From: MKSF01 sp037190225
GTDB taxonomy: Bacteria > Bacteroidota > Bacteroidia > Chitinophagales > Chitinophagaceae
Assembly (NCBI GenBank): GCA_037190225.1
Contig: JBBCJL010000011.1
Coordinates: 62,001 to 126,000 of the forward strand
Length of the DNA stretch: 64,000 bases
Reading direction: 5' to 3'
Made by a program: the position numbers and the translations under genes. Position 1 is the stretch's first letter; every line of letters starts with the position of its first letter. Under the pieces are notes generated by a model that was given only the letters and a program-made list of their open reading frames with translations, was not told where the DNA came from and ran no database searches. Shown here piece by piece: positions 43,067-51,267 of the stretch.

Positions 43067-43912
43067 ATGTTTTCCATCCTGATCCCTTCCTGGAATAACC
43101 TGCCGTACCTGAAAGCCTGTATCGAAAGCCTCCAAAAGAACTCTCAATACCCGCACCAGATCATCGTACATGCCAACGACGGGAGCGATGGAACCGTTGA
43201 TTACCTGCGCGACAACCAGATACCCTACACGCACAGCGATACCAATATAGGCATCTGCTTTGCCGTCAACCTGGCGACCACGCTTGCCACCGCTGAGTAT
43301 ATTGTATACATGAACGATGACATGTATGTTTGCCCCGGCTGGGACAGCCACCTGCTAGCGGTCATCCGCTCGCTGCCCGATGATAATTTCATGCTGTCCG
43401 GTACGCTTATTGAGCCCGGGGATACCGGCAACCCCTGTGTGATCCATGCCGATTACGGCACCGATATCAGCACCTTCCGGGAAGCAGAGCTGCTGAGCCA
43501 TTTCAGCCGCCATGCCAAAGCGGACTGGTACGGCTCCGCCTGGCCCCCGACCATCGTCAGCAAAAGGCTGTGGACGCTGGTGGGCGGCTACAGCACGGAA
43601 CTGTCTCCCGGTATGAGCAGCGATGATGACTTTGCCATGAAATTATGGCATGCCGGGTGCCGGGAATTCAGGGGAGTGGGACAAAGCCGGATCTATCATT
43701 TCCAGGCGAAATCCACGCTACGGATCGAAAAGAATGACGGCAGAAGGCAGTTTTTACACAAATGGGGCATCAACCAATCCACCTTCAACAGGTACTATAT
43801 CAGGCGCGGCCTGCCCTATGAAGGCCCCCTGCCGGAACCTGAGCCCGCCCTTATCAGCAAGGCTGTCTTCCGCGCGCGCTTAAAAAAAATATGGCATAAT
43901 CTGAAAGGTTAA
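43067..43912 (+). CDS. family 2 glycosyltransferase
   Basis: 281 aa, GT-A fold. Opening SILIPSWNNLPYLKACIESL, the nucleotide-binding HANDGSDGT and the metal-binding YMNDDMYV (DxD type, about residue 83-90) identify GT2. A second motif, SPGMSSDDDFAMKLWHAG, supplies the catalytic-region ED/DD pair. The cytoplasmic enzyme probably adds a sugar to a surface glycan. There is no glycan cluster around it; it follows tandem terminators and is convergent with the aldo/keto reductase gene. Confidence 0.88.
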   Translation: MFSILIPSWNNLPYLKACIESLQKNSQYPHQIIVHANDGSDGTVDYLRDNQIPYTHSDTNIGICFAVNLATTLATAEYIVYMNDDMYVCPGWDSHLLAVIRSLPDDNFMLSGTLIEPGDTGNPCVIHADYGTDISTFREAELLSHFSRHAKADWYGSAWPPTIVSKRLWTLVGGYSTELSPGMSSDDDFAMKLWHAGCREFRGVGQSRIYHFQAKSTLRIEKNDGRRQFLHKWGINQSTFNRYYIRRGLPYEGPLPEPEPALISKAVFRARLKKIWHNLKG

Positions 43913-43959
43913 GCCATATTGATACATATTGTTTTGTTGCCCGTGTAGCTATAAACCCA

Positions 43960-44958
43960 CTAAGCCGGCAGCACAAGCTTGCCCAGCTGCTTTTCTATAA
44001 ACATGATCTCCTCATGCTCCAGCACGACCTGCATGGAACGGGCATTGCTGATAGCCTGCTCCACCGTCCGGATACCCGCCAGCACAGACGCAATGCCCGG
44101 CCGGGCTTTTGTCCAGGCCAGCACCAGCTGGGACAAGGATATATCTTTTGATTCGGCCAGCGGTGCGATGCTGTCCAGGAAGGTCTGCACACCGGCAATG
44201 ATCCCGGGCTGGAACAGCTTATGGCGCGACCGGTGGTCATCTTCCTTAAAGACCGTTCCGGGCTTTATCTTCCCTGTCAGCAGTCCCCGCTCCATAGGAC
44301 TGTAGGCCAGTATGCCCACATTATGCGCTATGCAGAAAGGCACCAGCTCCGCTTCTATTTTCCTGTTCAGCATACTGTAAGGTACCTGGTTGGAAACGAT
44401 CTCGCAAACGGACATCGCTCTTTGCAGCTGGGCTACATTGTAATTACAGGCACCGGCATAGCGGATCTTACCCTCCTTTATCAGGAGCGCTACCTCTTCA
44501 AAGGTTTCCTCGATGGGTGTCGTTGTATCCGGCCAGTGTATCTGGAACAGGTCAATGTAATCGGTACCCAGCCTTTTTAGGGACTGCTCGCATTCATACC
44601 GTACACTTTCCTTTCCCGCATACCTGTATATATCCACCGGCGTGCCGTCGTTTTTGTGAGAATGCATGGCCAGCTCGCCCTGCTGCGTATCCCAGCGCAT
44701 ACCGAACTTGGTAAGCAGCTGCACATCTGCCCTGTTATACGGCCGGATCGCCGCACCTACGATCTCTTCGCTCAGGCCCTGCCCGTAAACGGGAGCGGTA
44801 TCAATAGAGGTCATACCATTGTCAATGCCGGCCTGTATGGCCCTGATGCTCTCCTTTGTATCACTGCCGCCCCACATCCAGCCGCCGGCTGCCCAGGTCC
44901 CGGCCGCCACCGGAGATACTTTCAGCGCTTTGCCTGCTGTTCCGATATTCAGATCCAT
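43960..44958 (-). CDS. aldo/keto reductase
   Basis: 332 aa, TIM-barrel. The catalytic tetrad D53, Y58, K84 and H141 is intact (DTAPVYGQGLSE, LLTKFGM, YIDLFQIHWPD). The NADPH-binding C-terminal part (VLAGIRTVEQAISN) is typical. Substrate cannot be predicted. It follows the YiiX-type gene by 1 nt on the same strand, so they are co-translated. Confidence 0.93.
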   Translation of the reverse strand: MDLNIGTAGKALKVSPVAAGTWAAGGWMWGGSDTKESIRAIQAGIDNGMTSIDTAPVYGQGLSEEIVGAAIRPYNRADVQLLTKFGMRWDTQQGELAMHSHKNDGTPVDIYRYAGKESVRYECEQSLKRLGTDYIDLFQIHWPDTTTPIEETFEEVALLIKEGKIRYAGACNYNVAQLQRAMSVCEIVSNQVPYSMLNRKIEAELVPFCIAHNVGILAYSPMERGLLTGKIKPGTVFKEDDHRSRHKLFQPGIIAGVQTFLDSIAPLAESKDISLSQLVLAWTKARPGIASVLAGIRTVEQAISNARSMQVVLEHEEIMFIEKQLGKLVLPA

Positions 44959-44959
44959 A

Positions 44960-45613
44960 TTATTTCAATTTAAAGAATGTTATTTTTTCTGATAAGGATA
45001 TTCCCCCGGGATTGCACCCGGGTTTTCCTTCCGGGATAGCTGCATTCAGCTTTTCAAAATAGGCCACCCAGTGACTGTTGTATACATCGGACTGCGGATC
45101 TTTATAGGTCATAGGCGCCAGCTCAAAGAAAGGAATCCCCCCGTTCGCATAGAGCGTGGCGTCATAGATCAGCTCCGAGCAATAATACCTGTCATTATCC
45201 ATTAGAAAATAGACGTCATAGGCTTTGCCCAGCTGCCGCAGGCAGAATTCCAGGGTACTGTCAATAAAACCGGGAGATGCCTGCCTTATGCTGCCCGCAT
45301 AGATATCACGGTACTGCTGCCTGAATGCCTTCCAGGGCGTCCTGGTAACCCCTTTGCTCACCGCCTCTATCACAAAGGTATCGCCGGAGGCTATCTGCAC
45401 AATTCCCATATGGGATAAAGGCAGGTTATAACGGGATGCCGTAACGCTGCTGATCGCATCGCACAAAGGGCCGCAAGCGGCATCCACAAACACCAGGTCG
45501 CCGTTCTTTACCGATGGCAGCGTATCTGCTTCGCCCGGCGCCGGCGGACAGGCTGCTGCCGAAGCAATAAGGCAGCCTATTAAAAACGAACTCAGGATCA
45601 ATATTTTTCTCAT
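44960..45613 (-). CDS. YiiX/YebB-type permuted NlpC/P60 cysteine hydrolase, exported
   Basis: 217 aa from the ATG at 45613. N-terminal signal (MRKILILSSFLIGCLIASAAAC), possibly a lipoprotein signal with C14 or C22 as the lipidated residue. The permuted papain-like order is seen: His68 in LSHMGIV comes before Cys145 in YYCSELIYDA, with the opening GDLVFVDA. Such enzymes cleave amide or acyl bonds in the envelope; the substrate is unknown. It is coupled to the downstream aldo/keto reductase. A hairpin at 45624-45652 sits just before the start codon. Confidence 0.85.
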   Translation of the reverse strand: MRKILILSSFLIGCLIASAAACPPAPGEADTLPSVKNGDLVFVDAACGPLCDAISSVTASRYNLPLSHMGIVQIASGDTFVIEAVSKGVTRTPWKAFRQQYRDIYAGSIRQASPGFIDSTLEFCLRQLGKAYDVYFLMDNDRYYCSELIYDATLYANGGIPFFELAPMTYKDPQSDVYNSHWVAYFEKLNAAIPEGKPGCNPGGISLSEKITFFKLK

Positions 45614-45623
45614 AAAATAAAAG

Positions 45624-45652
45624 GACACCGCAATTTATGCAATTACGATGTC
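45624..45652 (-). terminator. hairpin between the response-regulator gene and yiiX-like gene
   Basis: GACACCGCAATT (45624-45635) pairs with AATTACGATGTC (45641-45652), with two G-U pairs. On the minus strand CTTTTATTTT follows, as in a terminator for the upstream regulator gene, but this U-rich tail runs straight into the ATG of the YiiX-type gene. Confidence 0.5.
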
Positions 45653-45678
45653 TCAGAGCATTTGTCGGTTTATAAATA

Positions 45679-46377
45679 TTATTCTACTACCAGCCTGAAT
45701 CCGTTACCGTGGATATTCACGATGCTTACGCTTTCATCGGCGCTCAGGTATTTCCTGAGCTTGGCAATATATACGTCCATGCTTCTGCCGTTGAAATAGG
45801 TATCGCTGCCCCAGATGCGCTTCAGCGCCTGTTCCCTGGGCAGCAGGTCGTTCTTGTACTCGCACAGCATCTGCAGGAGCGCGTTCTCCTTGGGAGACAG
45901 GGTATGCTTCGTATCATCCACGGATAGTATTCTCAATTTGGTATTCAAATGGAACTTACCAAATTCGTATTCCACCACATTGTTATTTTTGTCCGCTATC
46001 TCGCTGTTGCGTTTCAGGATAGCCTGTATCTTGAGCAACAGCACCTCGCTGTCAAAAGGTTTGGTAATATAATCATCGGCACCCAGCTTGTAGCCGGTTA
46101 CGATGTCTTCCTTCATATTTTTGGCTGATAGGAAAAACAAAGGTACTTCCATATCCAGGTTCCTGATCTCTTCCGCCAGCGTAAAGCCGTCCATATTGGG
46201 CATCATTACATCCAGGATACACAGGTCAAACTTTTCTCTTTTAAATGCTGCCAGTCCCAATATCCCGTCTCTACACAATTCCACCACATAATCATGCAGC
46301 TCCAGGTAATTTTTCAACACTTGTCCTAAATTGGTATCATCTTCCACCAAAAGTATTTTTGCTTTTTCTACTTCCAT
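45679..46377 (-). CDS. OmpR/PhoB-family response regulator (orphan)
   Basis: 232 aa. Receiver domain (1-120) with acidic pair D13-D14, phospho-acceptor D56, S84 and K106. The winged-helix effector domain (about 135-232) has LSPKENALLQMLCEYKND and SMDVYIAKLRKYL. It resembles the RprY/PhoB group. No histidine kinase is adjacent; the PorP/SprF gene lies 72 bp upstream on the same strand. Targets cannot be read from sequence. Confidence 0.93.
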   Translation of the reverse strand: MEVEKAKILLVEDDTNLGQVLKNYLELHDYVVELCRDGILGLAAFKREKFDLCILDVMMPNMDGFTLAEEIRNLDMEVPLFFLSAKNMKEDIVTGYKLGADDYITKPFDSEVLLLKIQAILKRNSEIADKNNNVVEYEFGKFHLNTKLRILSVDDTKHTLSPKENALLQMLCEYKNDLLPREQALKRIWGSDTYFNGRSMDVYIAKLRKYLSADESVSIVNIHGNGFRLVVE

Positions 46378-46449
46378 AAATTATTATTTTTTTCACTTAA
46401 ATTAATACAAAAAAGAGCAAAATTGTTCAAACATGATCCCAAAACCTTG

Positions 46450-47466
46450 TTAAAATCGGGGACAATTAAAGCCACCGCGGTTATTGGCATTGTTTTTAGG
46501 GTATAATCCCTGGTAAATAATGGAAAATTCCATAGCACCGTTCATATTGTTGGCCGCTTTCATACCTGAGGTGGTGATGTCATAGCTGAACAGCAGCTTA
46601 ACCTTGTTGAATTCATAGCCCAGCGCGGAGATAACGGCATCGTTCCACCTGTAATATACCCCGATGCTGAAGACACTGGGGTACCTGCTGTGCACACTGG
46701 CGTTGTAGGAGAACATGCTCCCGATGACCACATCCGAGGCTTTTTTCTGAAAGGAGGCATACAATACCGGGGATATGATGAGGTATTCCGTAGCCTTCCC
46801 TATGATCTCAACGCTGGCTACAGGCCGGAAACCCAGCTTATTGTCATTATTATAAAAAGATTCGTTGGCCCTGTTGACATGCAGCAGGCCGGCACCGAAT
46901 TTAGCATAGAAAAAGTCATTGGGGAATAAGGCATAGTTCAGGCCCGCGCTCAGGTCCCAGAACCTTGTTGACTCGTATTTGAAAGGCTCATGATTGGGAG
47001 ATGACCTGTCAAAGGAAAACCCGTTCCACTGCACGTCATAGCTGAGCTTGCTGAAGTCCAGGGTACGCTGCTTATAGGAACCGCCGAAGCCTACGGAGAG
47101 CATGCTGGTATAGCTGGTCTTGATATGGTACGCCAGGGACAGCTGTATCTGGCTGAGGCTCAAAATGCCGTCACCTGCCCTGTCACTGTAGAATGCGCCG
47201 CCCAGCCCGAACCAGCTGGTCTCGTTCTCGTTCTTCAGCAGCTGCAGGTCGCCGAATGCCGCCATGGTCGTGTAATTTACCGGAACCGTATTCCACTGGT
47301 TCCTGTAATGCGCCCCTACCCTGTAGTTATCATAAGGCAGCAGCCCTGTATTGGAAGGGTTTAAGAACAAGGGGGCACTCGGTATCTGGGAGAAGTGCAG
47401 CCCCTGGGACCATCCCGTAACAGCACAGCACACATATATAATAATCCACAGTAATTTTTTATTCAT
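46450..47466 (-). CDS. PorP/SprF-family T9SS outer-membrane protein
   Basis: 338 aa. Signal peptide ends about TGWSQ. Family features: HFSQIPSAPLFLNPSNTGLLPYDNYRVGAHYRNQW near the N-terminus and then amphipathic strands of an outer-membrane barrel (FGLGGAFYSDRAGDGILSLSQ, the glycine- and aspartate-containing motif). SprF-like proteins help attach type B T9SS cargo to the surface. Cargo genes usually lie next to their sprF; here the only type B cargo in the window is 9.4 kb away (33475-37029). Confidence 0.9.
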   Translation of the reverse strand: MNKKLLWIIIYVCCAVTGWSQGLHFSQIPSAPLFLNPSNTGLLPYDNYRVGAHYRNQWNTVPVNYTTMAAFGDLQLLKNENETSWFGLGGAFYSDRAGDGILSLSQIQLSLAYHIKTSYTSMLSVGFGGSYKQRTLDFSKLSYDVQWNGFSFDRSSPNHEPFKYESTRFWDLSAGLNYALFPNDFFYAKFGAGLLHVNRANESFYNNDNKLGFRPVASVEIIGKATEYLIISPVLYASFQKKASDVVIGSMFSYNASVHSRYPSVFSIGVYYRWNDAVISALGYEFNKVKLLFSYDITTSGMKAANNMNGAMEFSIIYQGLYPKNNANNRGGFNCPRF

Positions 47467-47660
47467 GCGAGCAACGATTTATCCTGAAGTCACTTAAGCT
47501 ATAAAGTTAGCAATTACCGTGTAATTTATAATTGTTTATGAAAAAATAATTTTTAATATTGCAGCCTGAAAGCAGATTTATATAATTTTAGTTTTTAGAA
47601 TTATTTTATATAAATTTGAAAGTTCTCAGGAAATAAATTTTCTTGTTTGATTAAAAATTA

Positions 47661-47668
47661 TATTTTTG
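47661..47668 (+). promoter_or_regulatory. -7 box of the acpP-fabF-rnc operon
   Basis: TATTTTTG matches TAnnTTTG, 25 nt before the acpP ATG. A TTTG at 47646-47649 is too close to be the usual -33. Confidence 0.5.
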
Positions 47669-47693
47669 CCACCAAATTTTAAAAGCATAAATT

Positions 47694-47930
47694 ATGTCAG
47701 AAGTAGCTAACCGCGTAAAAAAAATCATCGTTGACAAGTTAGGTGTTGACGAATCAGAAATCACTCCAGAAGCAAGTTTCACTAATGATCTTGGAGCAGA
47801 TTCCTTAGATACTGTAGAATTGATGATGGAATTCGAAAAAGAATTTAATATCTCTATTCCTGATGATCAAGCTGAAAACATCGGAACTGTAGGCCAGGCG
47901 ATCGCTTACCTGGAAGGTTTGGCTAAATAA
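47694..47930 (+). CDS. acpP: acyl carrier protein
   Basis: 78 aa, acidic, with the phosphopantetheine serine S37 in GADSLDTVELMMEFE. It carries acyl chains in fatty acid synthesis. Codons are T- and A-rich compared with neighbours, consistent with high expression. It is the first gene of acpP-fabF-rnc, the classical bacterial order. Confidence 0.97.
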   Translation: MSEVANRVKKIIVDKLGVDESEITPEASFTNDLGADSLDTVELMMEFEKEFNISIPDDQAENIGTVGQAIAYLEGLAK

Positions 47931-47987
47931 TCAGCTTACAGGTTTTTTATATCAGCAACAAGTATCTTATTAAATCAGATTAAGTAA

Positions 47988-49247
47988 ATGAATTTACCGT
48001 TAAAACGAGTAGTAGTAACGGGCCTCGGCGCCCTGACACCAATAGGCAATAATGTAGCAGAATACTGGAACGCATTGACTAATGGCGTTTCGGGTGCCGA
48101 TTTCATTAAACAATTTGATGCTGAAAAATTTAAAACCAAATTCGCCTGTGAGCTGAAAGATTTCAAACCAGAAGACTTTCTGGAGCGCAAGGAAATAAAA
48201 AAGCTGGACCGCTTTTCCCAGATCGCTATGATCGCAGCCACAGAGGCGGTAAACAATGCAGGCCTGGACCACCCGGACCTGGATAAGGATAGGATAGGCG
48301 TGATCTGGTCTTCAGGTATAGGAGGCATGATCACCTTCATCGAAGAGATGACCAATTACAACCAGGGCGATGGTACGCCCAGGTTCAATCCTTTCTTTAT
48401 TCCCAAGCTCATACTGGACATCGCCGCAGGGCATATCTCCATGAAGTATGGCTTCAGGGGCATCAACTTCGCTACCGTAAGCGCCTGTGCGTCTTCCACG
48501 CATGGCCTGATCGATGCGTTCACCTATATCCGTCTCGGCAAAGCCAACGCGATAGTTACCGGCGGCTCTGAAGCCGTGGTAACGCAATCCGGCATAGGCG
48601 GGTTCAATGCCATGAAGGCATTGTCCGAAAGAAACGATGACCCGAAAACAGCCAGCCGGCCTTTCGACCTGGACAGAGATGGCTTTGTGCTCGGTGAAGG
48701 TGGAGGATGCATCATCCTGGAAGAGCTGGAGCATGCCAAAGCGCGCGGCGCCAATATCATCTGTGAGCTGGTAGGCGGCGGTATGACCGCAGATGCTTAC
48801 CACCTGACCGCACCGCACCCCGAAGGCCTGGGTGTGATCAATGTCATGAACCTGGCGCTGGAAGATGCCCAGCTGAAACCTTCGGATATTGATTATATCA
48901 ACGTTCACGGTACCTCTACACCGCTGGGAGACATCGCAGAGATCACGGCTATAGAAAAAGTATTCGGTGAGCACTCCTATAATTTAAACATCAGCTCCAC
49001 AAAATCAATGACCGGCCACCTCCTCGGTGCCGCCGGAGCGATTGAGGCCATCGCTACTATCCTGTCCATTAAGAATAATGTAGTGCCGCCCACCATCAAC
49101 CATTTTACAGATGACCCGGCTATCAACCCCAGGTTAAACCTGACTTTCAACACAGCGCAGAACAGGACAGTAAACGCTGCATTAAGCAATACTTTCGGAT
49201 TTGGTGGTCACAATGCTACTGTTATCTTTAAGAAATACGCCGAGTAA
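47988..49247 (+). CDS. fabF: beta-ketoacyl-ACP synthase II
   Basis: 419 aa. Thiolase fold with the catalytic triad C167 (VSACASSTHGL), H308 (NVHGTSTPLGD) and H344 (KSMTGHLLGAAG). It elongates acyl-ACP chains. It lies 57 bp after acpP and 2 bp before the rnc start. Confidence 0.97.
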   Translation: MNLPLKRVVVTGLGALTPIGNNVAEYWNALTNGVSGADFIKQFDAEKFKTKFACELKDFKPEDFLERKEIKKLDRFSQIAMIAATEAVNNAGLDHPDLDKDRIGVIWSSGIGGMITFIEEMTNYNQGDGTPRFNPFFIPKLILDIAAGHISMKYGFRGINFATVSACASSTHGLIDAFTYIRLGKANAIVTGGSEAVVTQSGIGGFNAMKALSERNDDPKTASRPFDLDRDGFVLGEGGGCIILEELEHAKARGANIICELVGGGMTADAYHLTAPHPEGLGVINVMNLALEDAQLKPSDIDYINVHGTSTPLGDIAEITAIEKVFGEHSYNLNISSTKSMTGHLLGAAGAIEAIATILSIKNNVVPPTINHFTDDPAINPRLNLTFNTAQNRTVNAALSNTFGFGGHNATVIFKKYAE

Positions 49248-49249
49248 TT

Positions 49250-50179
49250 TTGAATTTCAGTTTTAAATTATTTAAAGGGTCCACTCCGGAGGAAAAAGTG
49301 CTTAAGAAGGCCCTGGCCAATATCCTGGGATTTATCCCCGGGTATATGCCCTATTATGTCATGGCGCTGACCCACCGGTCCTCTGCCGGCGATACCCTTA
49401 ATAATGAACGCCTGGAATTCCTCGGTGATGCTTTCATCGGCTCTATCGTAGGAGAATACCTGTTCAAAAAATACCCTACCCAGAATGAGGGCTACCTCAC
49501 CGAAATGCGCTCCAAGATCGTCAGCAGGCAGAGCCTGAACGCGGTAGCCATAAAAATGGGACTTCCAAAGCTGGTACGTTACAATAAGCAGGATAAGGTG
49601 CTGGGCAGAAGCCATATATTCGGCAATGCCTTTGAAGCGCTGGTAGGAGCCGTATACCTGGACAAAGGCTTTGAAACCACCAACAAGTTCCTGAAGCGTA
49701 AGCTGATCGGGACCTTCCTGGATATTGACGAGCTGGAGCAGACGGAGTACAACTTCAAGAACAGGCTGTACACCTGGGCCCAGAAGAACAATTACAGCCT
49801 GGATTTCAATACGATATGGGAAAGGTTTGAAGCAGGCAGAAAAATATTCAATGTAGGCATCTATGTGAATAACCAGCTTTTTGTATCTGCAACAGGCTAT
49901 GCCAAAAAAGAAGCCAGCCAGACGGCGGCCCAGAAGGCCCTTGAGATGCTGGAAACGCAACAGGACCTGGAATTCCGTTCCCAACAGGACCCTGCGACAG
50001 CACCAAAAGATACGGCTGCTATAACGAAAGCGCGCCAACCGGCCGAACCTGATGACCTGCCCGCTCCCTCTTCACAGCCCGGGGATACACCATATGCTCC
50101 CGGTAAAAAGCCTTCCGGCGATGCGGACGCTGCCGGTAACCGGTTTCCGGGACCAGGTGAAGCTGGGGAAAATAAATAA
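49250..50179 (+). CDS. rnc: ribonuclease III with a long C-terminal tail
   Basis: 309 aa. The start is taken as TTG at 49250 (2 nt past fabF) because the next ATGs would cut into the RNase III domain. The catalytic signature NNERLEFLGDAF and E/D residues in the second half are present; a dsRNA-binding domain (about 165-235) ends EASQTAAQKALEML. The last 70 residues are Pro-, Ala- and Asp-rich and probably disordered, an extension beyond the usual 220-250 aa. It processes rRNA and other dsRNA. Confidence 0.93.
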   Translation: MNFSFKLFKGSTPEEKVLKKALANILGFIPGYMPYYVMALTHRSSAGDTLNNERLEFLGDAFIGSIVGEYLFKKYPTQNEGYLTEMRSKIVSRQSLNAVAIKMGLPKLVRYNKQDKVLGRSHIFGNAFEALVGAVYLDKGFETTNKFLKRKLIGTFLDIDELEQTEYNFKNRLYTWAQKNNYSLDFNTIWERFEAGRKIFNVGIYVNNQLFVSATGYAKKEASQTAAQKALEMLETQQDLEFRSQQDPATAPKDTAAITKARQPAEPDDLPAPSSQPGDTPYAPGKKPSGDADAAGNRFPGPGEAGENK

Positions 50180-50210
50180 AAGTCCCCTCACAATAGTATC
50201 CTAATAACCC

Positions 50211-50270
50211 CAACATTCCCGGCAACGCTGCTACGCAAATGGCGTTCTCCATTTCTGACCGGGAATATTG
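50211..50270 (+). terminator. long hairpin at the end of the rnc operon
   Basis: CAACATTCCCGG (50211-50222) pairs with CCGGGAATATTG (50259-50270) with one mismatch. The loop can fold further (AACGC with GCGTT). ATCTTTCTTTTTTCC follows. It lies 31 nt past the rnc stop and could be a terminator or, given rnc, an RNase III-cleavable structure. The gap 50180-50804 (625 bp) holds this hairpin, repeat copy C and the lipoprotein terminator, and no gene. Confidence 0.55.
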
Positions 50271-50322
50271 ATCTTTCTTTTTTCCGCATTTCCTTTCTGC
50301 CCCCCTATTTTTAAATAACCAT

Positions 50323-50520
50323 CATCTGCTTACAGGAAACAACTTGCTGTTAGAGGTGCGTTCCGCTGCAAAGTGTCCGCTCTGTGAGCCAGGAAGCTTT
50401 CGTTGCCTAAAAGATATAGCGTACCTGCTCATTCCGGGAGGGTACGGGGAATCCCTATCCTGCTTTGCAGTTGATCCCTACAGCTTTCGCCTGATGGCTT
50501 TGTGGCTTATATGCAGATAG
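50323..50520 (-). repeat. dispersed intergenic repeat, copy C (inverted)
   Basis: Read on the minus strand this copy has CTATCTGCATATAAGC at its left, ATAAGCCACAAAGCCAT shared with copy B, a central TTCCTGGCTCACAGAG shared with copy A, and TTTCCTGTAAGCAGAT at its right. It is the copy in which the imperfect terminal inverted repeats are best seen. It contains no open frame of note. Confidence 0.7.
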
Positions 50521-50745
50521 CCAGTATTTTTTTATATCATTTCCTTGTTTTTCTAAAAACAAATCATTAACTTTACAAGGTCTGAAAAGAACAATAAGCC
50601 TTACTTAAATTTTTCTTCATATTAATATTTTAATATTAACCGCACTGCAATGTCTATTGCGGTGTTTTTTTATCCCGCATCTGACCTTTCTCAGCAAAAG
50701 GCTTATATCCCCCACAGGTTACAAAATATGATTAAAAAAATAAAA

Positions 50746-50768
50746 GGTTGCCCGTATTCCAGGCAACC
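50746..50768 (-). terminator. terminator of the small lipoprotein gene, leftward
   Basis: GGTTGCC (50746-50752) pairs with GGCAACC (50762-50768). The A-rich run at 50731-50745 supplies the U-tract on the minus strand, 37 nt past the stop at 50805. Confidence 0.75.
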
Positions 50769-50804
50769 CATTCATTCATATATGATCTTTACAAGCGGCT
50801 TGTA

Positions 50805-51050
50805 TTAAAACAGCTTACAGTCCTCTTTCGTATGTATTCCATTGTGCTCATATTCCCTGGAATTGGACTCACATATCTTTTTAGCATTTTTTTCCGTATC
50901 TCTCACCTTATAGTCCTTCTCAGTCTGTGTAAATCCCGGAGCTCCCGAATAGGTCATAGTACATCTGCATGTGTAATCCTTAATACAAGAAGAAAATCCG
51001 AACGATACAATACAAAAAAATGCTATAGATAGTAAAAATTTAAAATTCAT
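50805..51050 (-). CDS. small Cys-rich lipoprotein
   Basis: 81 aa. Lipoprotein signal with lipid-anchor Cys22 (GFSSC), then a short domain with Cys28, Cys30, Cys60 and Cys78. No family is recognised. The short mature chain is charged. It has its own terminator at 50746-50768 and is AT-rich. It is convergent with the rnc operon and divergent from the nucleotidyltransferase gene. Confidence 0.7.
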   Translation of the reverse strand: MNFKFLLSIAFFCIVSFGFSSCIKDYTCRCTMTYSGAPGFTQTEKDYKVRDTEKNAKKICESNSREYEHNGIHTKEDCKLF

Positions 51051-51218
51051 TGCTTATTTAAATTTGTAAAAAATGAATTCACTTACTGTGAGCTCTTTTC
51101 AATAAGAATATTTTAACCAAAGATATAGTCTTAATTTGAAAAAACAAATATAAAGCCTAATAATTCAGCAGAAAAATAATAACGTTTTTTTAAACTCCGA
51201 GATAAACAACTTTTTGAA

Positions 51219-51226
51219 TATCTTTG
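51219..51226 (+). promoter_or_regulatory. -7 box of the nucleotidyltransferase gene
   Basis: TATCTTTG matches TAnnTTTG, 41 nt before the ATG at 51268. It overlaps the longer frame that starts with TTG at 51214, which makes that start unlikely. Confidence 0.55.
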
Positions 51227-51267
51227 CCCGTCATTTCTGTGAAAAAAGACTTGTAAAAAACAAAAGA

